The notes below the pieces were generated by a model that worked only from the letters and a program-made list of their open reading frames with translations, ran no database searches and was not told the origin of the DNA. 37,503 bases of DNA from Nemertoderma westbladi (lineage: Eukaryota > Xenacoelomorpha > Nemertodermatida > Nemertodermatidae). The first letter of the stretch is position 1, and the number at the start of each line of letters is the position of its first letter. The DNA lies in the NCBI GenBank assembly GCA_032718475.1, contig JAUCBJ010000944.1:1-37503 (forward strand), given 5' to 3'. The position numbers and the translations under genes are program-made. Shown piece by piece: positions 18,730 to 29,940 of this stretch.

Positions 18730-20088
18730 ATGGGCAATGGTTGTAATATTTCCGAATTGCAGTTCCTTAATCCTACTATTGTTTCTAACATGCATTATGC
18801 AATACCACCTAGTAATGCTGGGTGGCGTATAAATTTTGTAGATAATTTATGTAGTACCTTAGGTCGAGGGAACGAGATACTTGAAGTTCCTAGGTTTTCA
18901 TTTGAAGAGTTAAAAACCTTGTTAGATTTCGTGTCATTCCGGAAAAACGTAAAAACAACCGAAAGACAACAAAACAAGCTGGAAATAATTGTGTTGTTTA
19001 ATATTTATTTAGGTAAAACCGCGCAGTGCTTTGGAAAACAAAACTATTGTTTATGACAAACGAACAAAATTTTTAAATGAATTAACAGATTCTACAGAGG
19101 GTTTAGAAAATGGGGCTTCGACTTTTTGCGGGTTAAACAAATACCATTATTTAATACTTGTTAAAGGATAGTTATAAAACCCGAAAAAAACGAAAAGGAC
19201 GAAATTATTAACGAAAATATCGAAATTATAAAACTTTAAATAAAATCTATCTTTCCAGTGAGATCGGTATTATTAGAAGGCACACTTTACATTTTTTAAT
19301 TAATAAAATCCGATAATTTCGCCCCATTTTCGACCCTAAAAGTAATTTAATACCAAATACTGGCTCTGCTGATTGGTTGTTAGGGGTGATCCAATGATTG
19401 CAAAACACCACAAGATGGCGCTCAAATTAGGACAGTACAGTCAGAGTGTAGGCCTACTGCAGTTATAGCGACTGCTGGACTGCAATTCTGTAGTTACGTT
19501 CACCTGTTCACATCCGCCGCGCCGCGTCACTTGCCTGACAGTCACTGTAGGCCTACAGTGCACACCTAGGCCAGGTAGCGCTAAAGGTACCGTATGCCGT
19601 AATGCAAACAACATTTCATATGGGAATTACATCGTTGCAGTATTGGGTTAGGGTACCGGACAGCTTCTTTCAACTTTGCCGCTTCAGGCTGTACCGTACC
19701 ATATGCTTTTACTGTACAGTAATACACCAGTAGGCCCCTATACTGATCTGTTGATGCTGAGTCATTCATCCAAGCTGCCATTATTGGTCAACACCCAACA
19801 ACCAACCAGTAGACAGTATTTGGTATTAAATTACTTTTAAGGTCGAAAATGGGGCGAAATTATCGGATTTTATTAATTAAAAAATGTAAAGTGTGACTTC
19901 TAATTATACTCATCTTATTGGAAAGCGAGATTTTGTAGATTGTTTGATAATTTTGATATTTTCGCTGATAAATTCGTATTTTTCGTTATTTTCGGGTTTT
20001 ATAACTATCCCTTGTTAAACGTTACTATAAATCAGTCACGGGTAAATTTGACAAGTTTAATTTACTATTTTTGACTAGAAAAAGATAA
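18730..20088 (+). pseudogene. Unrecognised reading frame interrupted by a foldback transposon
   Basis: From the ATG at 18730 (stops TAA TAA lie just upstream in frame) the frame stays open to 19056. A second frame, in phase after removing a possible 64-bp intron (18949-19012: starts GTAAAA, ends TTTATTTAG), runs from 19013 to the insertion at 19165. Across the 845-bp element plus one copy of the 9-bp duplication, the same frame resumes at 20020 and ends at TAA 20086-20088. The sum is about 147 codons. The composition looks protein-like (for example SFEELKTLLDF, LNELTDSTEGLENG), but I recognise no family. Alternatives are a frameshift instead of an intron, or an old transposon-encoded protein. 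It cannot be made intact now unless the insert is spliced out. Confidence 0.4.
19166..20010. mobile_element. 845-bp non-autonomous foldback element with 9-bp TSD (Mutator/MULE-like)
   Basis: Long terminal inverted repeats of about 235 bp (19166-~19403 and ~19776-20010), both starting GGATAGTTATAAAACCCG, surround a ~370-bp GC-richer core with no coding frame. The 9-bp sequence CTTGTTAAA stands on both sides (19157-19165 and 20011-20019) and is a perfect target-site duplication. Long TIRs with a 9-bp duplication are the usual signature of Mutator-like (MULE) elements, though other superfamilies can give 9-10 bp. The arms have diverged, with several mismatches and small gaps. The core contains GTAGGCCTAC twice. 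The element sits inside the reading frame of the previous entry. Confidence 0.85.
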
Positions 20089-21734
20089 CAATTACATTCA
20101 GTTATAATACAATTTATACATATACAATATAATTAACAATATAATACATAATACATTTATAATACGTTCTTTATTTATAATCTGAAAAATATATATTTTC
20201 GCTCTAAAATTGGTAAACTATTGTGCAAAAAAGTAAGCTTTTAACTATTTTATATTTCACTATTAATACTTTATGTCACTAAATTAATCATAGAAAATGC
20301 GAAAGATACTGTAGCTCAGTCGGCAAAGTGCAGCAGCTATGTTATTTATTGGACTCGACGCCCGCGGCATTTGTAAATAATTTGACCTGACATAACAATA
20401 GTTGTCGGGTGTAAACGCTACACCGCCAACCAAAGCAAAACAATTACAAACAATAAATTATAAACGCTAATTAATATAGGCTATTTGTGAATTGAAGGAA
20501 AGGATCGTCTATATACAGTGGAACGTTATTCTAACCAAAACAATAAACGAGAGTCAATTGTTTTCATACTATTCTCTCTGAAGAATACCAGATTTTCATT
20601 TTTCGGTCGAAAGTTTTTAGCTTTTTTATATATGAAGTATTTGTATTGTTTTTAATTTATCCTTATTAGGTGTTTTATAGGGCTTATTTCTATCTTATAT
20701 CCTGTACAGATACTAATTGGTTTATTGTTTTGGCAATTTCTGAAGTCGGGTGTTAATGGAGATGACCAGATATTGAAATGTACAATAGTCCTATTTTATA
20801 ACCCAATGCTGGTCGGTCCCTTATATTGGGAACGTAATCGTGTTTTCCGAATCCATTTAGACCACACTCCTCTGTGGTGACAATGTCCAAGAAGGCAACA
20901 ATCAATGGGACAGCATATGTGACCACATTTAGTAACGCATTAATTATTGTTCTGACCCAAAAACAAGTGATCGATTTTCCTAAACTAATACTAAATTAAT
21001 ACTTTAATTGTGGTTCTGGCCAACATGTTGCAGATTCAACATCGATTTGGAAAGTACACAGCTGCGAATTTAGATGTTTCGGGGAGTATTCGTTGGCATT
21101 CGTAATATGTTTTGAGTATTGAACGATGTGTAAGTGTTACACGTCATGTACACTGTGGGTGCCTTTCATTCTCATGTCCGGCACCCCATTGGAATTAAAC
21201 TGGAATAAGCTTTAGGGGCAATTCGATTTTATGTTGGACTAATGGTATTAATAATTTCATCAATCAAGTTACAACGCCGCCAATCGTCCGCAAAAAACAT
21301 TGCGTTGACGGACAAACAGAAGGAATTGCTCTACGGCAGCCAATCAGAAGAACGAGAGTTGTACAATTAAATTTAAGAGAACTCAGCGCCACTTAACGTT
21401 CTCTCCCGTCACTGCTATTGCGGAGATTATCTGGCTGTTGACAAACTTCCGAGGATCAGCCAATAACTTTCCTTCTCCTGCCCCTTAAAGACACCGGACT
21501 TTAGAATGCCACATAATTTGGAAGGTGATACCAGGTGGTTTGGTTTTGGGAAGGTCAGAAATTAACGAAAGGCAACTCCCGATTGAAGTTCCTCCACCAC
21601 AATGGGTCCGTCATCGATCGATCCCAATGCAGAAAGATCTACAACACACCGGCACAGCATTCTCAAAAATGCAGCTGCAATGCAGCACGACGATACTAGT
21701 AGTAGTAGTAATGCAGCCGCGTCTCGGCATCAAC
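20089..21734. other. Non-coding; a weak tRNA-like patch and several CCAAT motifs
   Basis: At about 20305-20375 a TGTAGCTCAGTCGG A-box-like sequence is followed by GGACTCGACGCC, a poor B box, so a decayed tRNA-derived SINE is possible. Between 21270 and 21470 three GCCAAT boxes (near 21279, 21340 and 21460) lie in locally GC-richer sequence, which might be promoter-like. No gene start can be shown. Confidence 0.4.
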
Positions 21735-22110
21735 CACAATTATGAACAAGAATGACGCAAGTGGGTCTCCTTGGAGGACTCCCCATAACACTTCGAATAG
21801 TTCTGTTTCACCATCAACAGAAGACACAAATATTGTCGAACCATCGCATACTGGTCTGATTGCTGCAATAATTTCATCAGGAATCCCATATAATGAAAGT
21901 ATGCTGAACATACATGAGCGAGAGACTGAATCAAAGGCATTGAAGAAGTCAACAAAAATAACAGCCAGATGTCTGTCTTTCTTTTTTGATAACTCTTCAA
22001 TTATCCTTCTAAGTGCCAAAATGGGCTCCATGGTCCCCCGACCTTTACGGAACCCATTCTAATTTCCACGGAGCAGTCTCTCAATTGGATCCCTAATTAT
22101 TATTAAGGCC
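21735..22110 (-). pseudogene. Non-LTR (LINE) reverse transcriptase fragment
   Basis: The minus strand encodes RT core motifs: NGFRKGRGT, VIFVDFFNAFDSVSR (catalytic Asp) and GVLQGDPLASFLFIIVVD. Homology extends upstream to about 22110 (RDPIERLLRGN), where a TAG stop sits just before NGFRKG, in place of the Gln or similar residue usual there. On the left it ends abruptly near 21735 against a CTA/GTA-rich stretch, before the (Y/F)ADD active-site box. So it is truncated at both ends and has at least one nonsense codon. It resembles the fragment at 36590-37400, so the two probably belong to related LINE families. Confidence 0.85.
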
Positions 22111-22859
22111 ATGTAACACAATTCAATATTTTCCAATACTTAATTTTCAACTTCTAATTTATTTTATATACAGTAATTATAATTTATTCATAATTTCATA
22201 CTATTACTTGGCTATTTCATATCAATTCACCAACCTTGCATTCATTATTTTAACAAACTCCAATTTTTTAACTAAATTTTTTGTGTAAAAAATTAAATCA
22301 AACCGCTATTTCAACGGTTTTCTTTCGGGTGGTCAGTCGGTGTGTCTTCCGGTCAAAAAAACATTCCATTGAACCAAAGCGCATATTAGTATAGTTGGAG
22401 CGATTGATAAGTCAATATCAATACCATACGAAACGGTCCGTTACAACTTTTTATTCAGATAATCTAAATTTTTAGTAGGCGTTTTTATGCCGTCTGTTAA
22501 ACTTTGAGACTTCCAAACTGCCAGGTGAGGAATTCTTAAAACCAGTTCTCACGCGTGTGAATAGCATTCATCGAATAGCATGCTTTCATAAAGCGAATGA
22601 ATAGCATGCATTCATCGAATGGCTATATTTGTTTGAGCAAGTCTAGCTAGAATGATGTCAATTTAGATTTTGCAATACAAAGTTTGGCGGTTTCCTACCA
22701 GACAAGGAAACTGAAATGAAAAATATGTATTCCTGTAGAAAAATAAATAACATATCAGCGCTTCCCGATTTTGTTCTCTATCAATGTGCAAGCAACCTGC
22801 AAGCTGACTTGCTCATACAGGTTGGTAACGTACCGTCGATCAGCGGTGTTGGCAACTCT
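22111..22859. other. Non-coding AT-rich interval
   Basis: No gene recognised. GAATAGCATGC-type motifs recur three or four times at about 22558-22622. Confidence 0.55.
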
Positions 22860-22867
22860 CGTCGGAC

Positions 22868-23643
22868 CAGTGGCGCAGCCATAGGGGGGGGGGGGGGGGG
22901 GGACACCATATTATATGTCCCCGGCACTTTTTACACTTTGTATATTCAATTTAAAATTCAAAGAATCGTAACAAACTCTGATCGGGTATTGCAGTATAAC
23001 TATTAACTCCTACGTACATTTCAATCCTTCCCAACCCTGTCGCATATTCCCAAATACCATGAACTATTTTTCCACTCACAATATAAGTCTATGATAATAT
23101 AAGGTGTGTTTCATATCCCCACAATTTCGTCTTATATTGTTTTCGTTAGAAACAAATTTATTGATAATTAAATTTTTTGTTAATTCCCCGTGTCGAGATA
23201 TCAAACCGCCTTCGGTTTCAATCCTTACCTGCTTTGTATACTGTAGGTATCTCAGTCGACCTTTTAATCTTATAGAGGGTTCGTTGGTAACGAATGGAAG
23301 ATGACGTTATTGCAGGGAAACTAAATATGTAATAAATTCAGAATTTTTCTGTACACGAATGCGTTAGGTTCGTGTCTTTGAGTTTTTTGAAAGGTTTACA
23401 GTAGAACTGTACTCAACTGTAGAGTTGTCCTTGTATAGCGCTTATTTCTATATTTTAAACACCTTTTTCAAACGCTTGTAGCAAATGAGTGAAAGCGAAA
23501 ATAAAAATTATGGCTCTCCCACGGAAGGAGGAGGGAGTTGAAACTATCCATGTTTCACATTTCATACAATCTCATTAAGATTTGTAAAAAAAAAATTTGT
23601 GGGGGGAGGGGGGTGGTTATGCCGCTGCGTGGCTGCGCCCCTG
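22868..23643. mobile_element. 776-bp non-autonomous hAT-like transposon
   Basis: The left end is CAGTGGCGCAGCCATAGGGG and the right end, inverted, is CAGGGGCGCAGCCACGCAGC, so the short TIRs match at most positions. The flanks CGTCGGAC (22860-22867) and GGTCGGAC (23644-23651) form an 8-bp target duplication with one mismatch. The CAG(G/T)G(G)CG(C/G) start and the 8-bp duplication are typical of hAT elements. A 19-base G run follows the left TIR (22884-22902). No transposase frame is present, so it would need enzyme in trans. Confidence 0.8.
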
Positions 23644-23651
23644 GGTCGGAC

Positions 23652-25364
23652 GATTGTGATACTTCTGATCTGACTAACCGGGTGGCCCAGACAGTGGTGA
23701 CTGGGGTTTGGGGGGTGTCTTGGCATAGAGCATTGGGTGCTCTGTATTGGTGCAGATACAGTACTTAACTGTTCAACATTGATTTTCATTGTAAGAACTG
23801 AGAATAGTTTGGTTATTTATTTATTTATTTCAGTAAAAAACATTTGAAAGATATCGAATGCACAAATAATGCGCTTATATTTATAAACATTAAACCAAAC
23901 AGGCGAACAAACAAATGTGGTGATCAATTTTGATGTCTGTCTACATTATATCTCGTTAAACGACAAAGTGAAACAAAGAACCTGTTTGTGGCATACAATT
24001 CCCTAGCGGCACTCCCAGTTGCACAATACTGTGAGTAGGCCTTTATATGCGGCTAACCCACCATCAATCCATTAAACCAAAGAACCACGGCCACCAAACC
24101 TGTTAAATACTTTATGAGTTTACAGTTCTGTTTTGTACTGGCAATGACAAACACCTCGGAATCTATTATTCACAGTCCATTTGCCATTTTCGCATGGGGG
24201 AGCTTCTAGAATGGAATTCTGGGTGAGAGTTTAACACTGCAGCCTCAACCAGCACACCTACTCAACGGTATCAGCGCAAAAAGGGCACACCATGGGAGGG
24301 ACAACAACGTCCAATAATTCAATTGCTTTGCTAGAATGCATCTCATGCTTGACATTCTGTTCTTTCGTATTGCGTATATTATGGTGCTCCTTAAGAAGGG
24401 TGTTGAATTAGTGAGAGTATGGTCAAACATTGAGGACATTGTATGTTATTTATATTATTTTATCCTACTTAGTAATGCATCCAATAAATTTATAGTTAGT
24501 TATTTGTGTCCTTAAGTAAAATGATAAAAGGTGAACACATTAACTAGACCACAAATATGTATTTAAATGGATCTAAAATTACCCTCCATAGAAACCAATA
24601 TAATAAATTATCAGAGCACTGCGTAGTGACGTCAAATATCCAGCAGCCTTCCCGGGCTTACTTAAACCTGCCATTTCGACCTTTTCCACGTGTTTTTAGA
24701 AAAAACACACCCAGCCACTCGATTCAGGGCACCTTGTTACCCCTTATTCAATTGTCTCTACCCAAACTATTTTTTCGCGCACCAACCCTAATTGTGAGTT
24801 GATTCTTTTTATTTTATTTATACAATTCACTGAAATAGGTCGATTACAGACGGTGGTGCTCTAGACTCGTCTACACACTATGTTTGCTACATAAAGAAAT
24901 ATACCTACTATATGAATTCGTGTGAAACATACAACGCAATTGTACTGATTTTGTTGTGTGATAGACATTAAAATATCATGTAAACTTTATTAAATATTTA
25001 TTAAGGTATGGGGTGCTATATCCCACTAAGGTGGTGTGTACGGTGACTAACAAATAGGTGTGTTACATTACAAAAAAATATTAATCTATATAATATCCTG
25101 CTCAGTAATTTCTACACGAATGCTCATCTGCTTTGCATCCTCTAAAGGTCTCTAAATGAGAACTGGAAATAAGTTGTCAGACTCCGTTAATAAGTTGTCA
25201 GTTGTCAGTAATAATTACTAATTACTGGCCGAAGAAAACTTTTTTTTTCTGTTTCAGTTGAACAGTCTTATTAACACTCCACTCTCATTTATTCTATATC
25301 CAGAAATCCACTGCAGGCTGCAGAACCTATCGTCAGGTGTATCGAGATCGAGGACATGTATATG
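23652..25364. other. Non-coding interval
   Basis: No recognisable gene or element. Includes a TTTA-rich microsatellite (about 23814-23830). The open frames at 24245-24439 (minus) and 24557-24802 (plus) lack any family feature. Confidence 0.5.
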
Positions 25365-25760
25365 GTCAACACTTCGAAATGGTCAACACTTCGAAATGGT
25401 CAACACTTCGAAATGGTCAACACCTCGAAAAGGTCAACACTTCGAAAAGGTCAACACTTCGAAATGGTCAACACTTCGAAATAATAATATAATAATAATA
25501 AAAACGGAAACTAAGTTTTGTATAATATATTTCTGTTACCTTTAAATTAATTATATTGTATTTAGTATAAAATTAAAGCCAGTGAGATATTTTTTTAATG
25601 GTTTAAAGAGCTCCTTTTTATTGTAAATTTTTACCACATGTCAACACTTCGAAAGACCATGTCAACACTTCGAAAGACCACGTCAACACTTCCAAAAGGA
25701 AAAATTTGAATGTAAATAGAATAATAGTATTTTTTAAAATACCAATACAATAATGATGGT
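25365..25760 (+). repeat. 17-bp TTCGAA minisatellite and flanking repeat (family B, copy 1)
   Basis: About seven copies of GGTCAACACTTCGAAAT (25370-25485), followed by an AATAATAAT-rich stretch and a unique arm (to about 25592) that is repeated in inverted orientation at 26770-26880. A second cluster of CATGTCAACACTTCGAAAGAC units follows at 25638-25695. The open frame running through the array comes from the repeat and is not a gene. Confidence 0.9.
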
Positions 25761-25808
25761 TAGGGTTAGGTTATAGAATTAGTATATGATTTTACCGGTA
25801 GTAAGAAG

Positions 25809-25836
25809 ACGTTCGTGGGGCCTTCGCGCAGCACGA
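25809..25836. repeat. 28-bp GC-rich sequence tag, copy 1
   Basis: Identical to 29688-29715 (begins ACGTTCGTGGGGCC, ends GCGCAGCACGA). The flanks of the two sites are not obviously alike. Possibly the end of a dispersed element. Confidence 0.7.
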
Positions 25837-26065
25837 TAACCTATTATTTGAAAGTACATTATACTAATCTCTATTAGATATACGAAAACTGTCTTTCCTA
25901 AAATATATATGAGTGAAGGCGATGCTATCAGTTTGTGATAAACTAGTTGTAAAAATAGAGATCCATTTCAGTTTGCCCTTACACACTTTAACTGTAATTT
26001 GTAAACCTTCTAACTAGGGCTATTTAAGTTAATATGACATTTTTAGTTTTACAATACTCTTCTCC

Positions 26066-26178
26066 TTCATTAGCCTCGTTCCGCTCGTCCTGTTTTGTCT
26101 TAAAATAATTTCCCTAAACGGAGACTAACGACCTTTATAACTGTGTAAAGTCTCGAAACTGTGAGAGTAACTGCTGAT
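26066..26178. repeat. Dispersed repeat related to 29941-30250
   Basis: Shares TTCATTA..GCCTCGTT, CTCGTCCTGTTTTGT, TAAACG.AGACT, a CGA.CTTTATA block and TCGAAACTGTG.GAGTAACTG, in the same order, with two copies at 29992-30070 and 30146-30275. No coding frame. Confidence 0.65.
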
Positions 26179-26249
26179 TTCTGGCAGATGGATACTCGTA
26201 TCCACTGTAAACTCGTTGCGTTCGTTCGTTTTTCACCAAACTAGGGATT

Positions 26250-26430
26250 CTTTCTAAACTTTTGCCGGACTACATACGTACCAAGTTTCGTTTAATTTCA
26301 TCAAGGAATGACCGAGTTATTAGCGATCAAAAATTTACGACGACAGACGACGACGACGACGACAGACAACTCGTTAATATGCCTATACCTATATGTTAAG
26401 GCTTCGCTCACTTCGTGGCTCGCCCCACAA
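26250..26430. repeat. Dispersed repeat family A, truncated and diverged copy
   Basis: Matches the last ~180 bp of the 1568-2068 and 30833-31318 copies: TTTCTAAACTTTTGCC, a TACCAAGTTT block, ATTTCATCAA, CCGAGTTATTA, a variable ACGAC array (26337-26366), and the terminal TCGTGGCTCGCCCCACA. The conserved 3' end with 5' truncation supports a retroposed element. Confidence 0.75.
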
Positions 26431-26436
26431 ATAGTA

Positions 26437-27165
26437 ATGCGATTGTGGAGTAGTTGTGGAACCCTTCAGTTACATTGGTTTTGCGTGGTCCACTCGTCCA
26501 CACTTCTTCACTTCTGTGTGTGAGTGTCGTCATTATTGGTTAGAGCGTATGACATTGGCATAATTCAACCAATCACGCTTTGAGACTATCCATTTATGAA
26601 AACTACGAGTCTGAGAAATTAAAAAATCAACATACAAAGGTCTGTAGTTCAGGGGAGACAGTGCAGTGATAAGTCACTGCTCTGTGAGTTGATGTAATAA
26701 ACGCCCAAACATTGGGAATCCCAGTATAATATATCCTAGCATAGTGATTAGTGGCTCATGAAACATATATCTCACTAGCTTTAATTTTATACTAAATACA
26801 ATATAATTAATTTAAAGGCAACAGAAATATATTAAACAAAACTTAGTTTCCGTTTTTATTATTATTATATTATTATTTCGAAGTGTTGACCATTTTGAAG
26901 TGTTGACCTTTTCGAAGTGTTGACCTTTTCGAGGTGTTGACCATTTCGAAGTGTTGACCTTTTCGAAGTGTTGACCTTTACGAAGTGTTGACCATTTCGA
27001 AGTGTTGACCTTTTCGAAGTGTTGACCTTTTCGAAGTGTTGACCATTTCGAAGTGTTGACCTTTTCGAAGTATTGACCATTTCGAAGTGTTGACATTGTT
27101 TTTTCGAAGTGTGGACTATTTCAAAATGTTGACACGGAATCTCAATCCATCGTGCTGGATTCATA
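26437..27165 (-). repeat. Family B, long copy with inverted 17-bp TTCGAA minisatellite
   Basis: A ~730-bp repeat matched, with divergence, by 34530-35065. Shared blocks in order are ATGCGA(T/C)TGTG, ATCACGCTTTGAGAC, CAGAAATTAAAAAATC-like sequence, GGAGACAGTGCAG, CCAAACATTGGGAAT, GCTCATGAAACATA, the AATACAATATAATTAA region, the 17-bp array and ATCGTGCTGGA. The array (26877-27110) holds about 13 units of TTCGAAGTGTTGACC(A/T)TT, which is the reverse complement of the 25370 array. TCTGTAGTTCAGGGGAG at about 26640 is weakly A-box-like. Confidence 0.8.
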
Positions 27166-29687
27166 ATGACGTGTAAGTTACAGCAGAGTTACAGTTCAAG
27201 GTAGATATTATTTTAGGTTTAGTTATTTAATAGCAGAGGCAGAGGTTTATGAGTAACACGTTATTATGCCTTACAGCATGTCAGGAAGATTTCCAAGCGT
27301 TCCATTCTTGGTTATTCTTCATATATGCCTGAAAAACTGACAATTAAAACACCATTAACTCAACAAAGAAGAGCAAAATGTCTGTACGCTTAAATAAATA
27401 ATGAATAAAGTAAAATAAAATGACTTAAAGTTACCTGCTGAGCGTTGAGTGGGACGGTGACGACATGATTGTAATTGGCCGGGCTGATGTGTAATTAGTA
27501 AGTCGATGTTGGCTGATATTGGCCAGTATTCTGCATTAACAGCTACTGAATTCCGTCCAATTATCCGTATAATTACTAAGGAAAGTCGACTAGATGTTGT
27601 TGGTAATTACAAATGGACCCTAAGGGAGTTGGGTTGCATCAATCATAAGCTGCCTTTTCATCTCGCTAATTTCTAAACTTAAAAAGTTTGAATTTCAGCA
27701 GCAAACTTAATTTAATAGACTATAACAGCACTGCTCCACATGGAAATAAGGAATCATTTACCAATTATTGGAAATCGTAAAAAATTAAAACTTTCACATT
27801 TTATCAATAAACGGTAGACTGACTCTATGTCAATAGTTAGTTAGTTTGGAATGGTTATGTGGGCCATCCAGCCTATAATTCAATTACAACTATAAATATA
27901 AACAGACATAAACAGACAAAGCCAACAAATAATTTTTTGTGTTTGAGACCTTGGCAAACCCAAACACATTGATGGGTTTATGTCATTGAGGTCAATAAGA
28001 AAGAGCTGGAAATTCTGTACAAGCTCCCAAAATTTCATACCTTTACCTCCAGTAGTTTTTGAGAAAGATGTACATGAATGAAACTGGCACGCGATAAATG
28101 CAAGCGGCAGAAAATGACCTTTAAATCGCAAATTTACATTACCACTAATGAACATTTCATGCTGATATGGGTCTCTGGTGCATGAAATGATTATCCTGAT
28201 GCCACCAAAACTTGTCCAACACAAATATTCATCATTTGGAGTTAAAATCTGTAGGAATATTTTTTTTTAGTTTTTTTTCAATTTTTCATGTTGAGCCACC
28301 TTAAGTATAGCAAAAGCCACAAATTTTTTACAAAAACACAGATAAAGTTAAATTTAAAACCATAATATAGAAACATATTGGAGAAAATCCCAGATATAGG
28401 AGAATTGCGTAACAGTAGCAGTAACAGTAACTTATTTGATTATTTAATGATTTATTCAAGAAATTTATATATAGAACCAATATAATCGCAAATAGCTAGA
28501 ACATTGTCGATACTATACTATATACATAAATAGACTTCAACTGGAATAAATACATATATATACTCGGATTAGGTGATTTATGGTTCGATCTAATGGTGTT
28601 ACACAGCACTAAAGTATAGGTCAAACTACCTCTATCAAATTATTATGCAAAGAGTTATAAATCCTTATCCTAAAGGCTGGTGTGCTATAGCAGCATTCCA
28701 AGTTTCCCTGTCCTAGGAAGACAATATTTCCAGTAACTACGAAGAAAAGCAGTTACCAGAAGTCATGCTATTTTTGCTGAGTCCCACATAAGTCCCAATA
28801 CTCCGCGGCATTGTAAATATAGAAACAAACAAATGTTGTTATTATTATGGGGCTTGTAATAACTGATGTTATGCGATATTCAACATGTTATAATACCTTT
28901 CCTGTCAAACATGAAGGACATGCCTATATGTAACATATACATCCCACTGTATATATTGTACTTTGAGAACAAAATGTTTTATGTATGTTTGAGTTCACAG
29001 GTTTCCAACCGAGTTGAGATAGACTGCAGGATTTCTCAGAAGCGAATTTTAATGAGGTTACAGTAACTTGTAGGTTTAAGGGTACAACGCTGACCTGTAA
29101 GCCAATTACACGGGAAATCATGTCGCTTATAAGTAACCCAAAAAACAGAAACTCCTCAATTAGTATACTTCGGACACACGTTTGGTCTTCCAAGCGTAGA
29201 TTTAATGATGTTTATAAAACTAGTCATTAGCAGTCCTAGACAGACATGAAGTGCTGAGCTGTCTACACCTAAGAAGGAGTATGTTTTTTTTAAGGAATGA
29301 CAGTAAGTAGAAATACAGTCGACATTAAACTTTGATATATACACTATGCATGCAGACAATCAATATATGCAAATATTATAAAACTAAAATTAAGTTTAAT
29401 ATTAAATGATTTCTTATGAAGTTTAAAATTACAAACAGTCATTTTATGGAAAAATATATTGATTGGAGCTTTCTTTAGGCGCGTGATTGTAAACGCTTAT
29501 AACCTGATAAACAATGAACTGCGCCCCATTTAACAGTCGGGTCGTAGCCGCATGGCGGGAGGTATTCGCATATCGCATATCGTTACATTTTAGTCGCTTG
29601 TAACTGTGGTAAAAAAAGAAAACAGGAGAAAGGAATTCATACTGTACTGGAATTCATATATTCCACATAATAATTGACGGTAGTTAC
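27166..29687. other. Non-coding interval with a possible short exon
   Basis: No recognised element or gene. The minus-strand open frame 27880-28224 has no family features, and its plus strand (about 28018-28075) has low-information repeat-like phrases. A possible minus-strand first exon at 27435-27466 is listed in findings. Confidence 0.4.
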
Positions 29688-29715
29688 ACGTTCGTGGGGC
29701 CTTCGCGCAGCACGA
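29688..29715. repeat. 28-bp GC-rich sequence tag, copy 2
   Basis: Identical to 25809-25836. About 135 bp downstream is a run of 15 C (29846-29860). Confidence 0.7.
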
Positions 29716-29940
29716 GGCCCAGTTATGAGATACAAATTAAAATTGTGCGACTGTATCACAAAATCAGGTTATGAGATATTAACCCACACCACCAATTAAT
29801 CAAAGAAAGGGGGACAGTACGTGTTCACCCCTTTTAATCTGCACACCCCCCCCCCCCCCCTCCCCCCACCCACCAATACATAACCGCGACATCTACCACC
29901 CACGGAAGGGTAGCACGAACTTATTTCCAATCGCACGTTA

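Noticed and set aside
25757-25775. Telomere-like TTAGGGTTAGG
   Set aside because: Only about two units, so not a telomere tract.
26812-27164. Repetitive VNTSKWST/QHFEK frames
   Set aside because: Translation of the 17-bp TTCGAA array in several frames; no gene context.
27880-28224. 114-codon minus-strand ORF
   Set aside because: No recognisable domain, no splice or promoter context; kept only as a possible chance frame.
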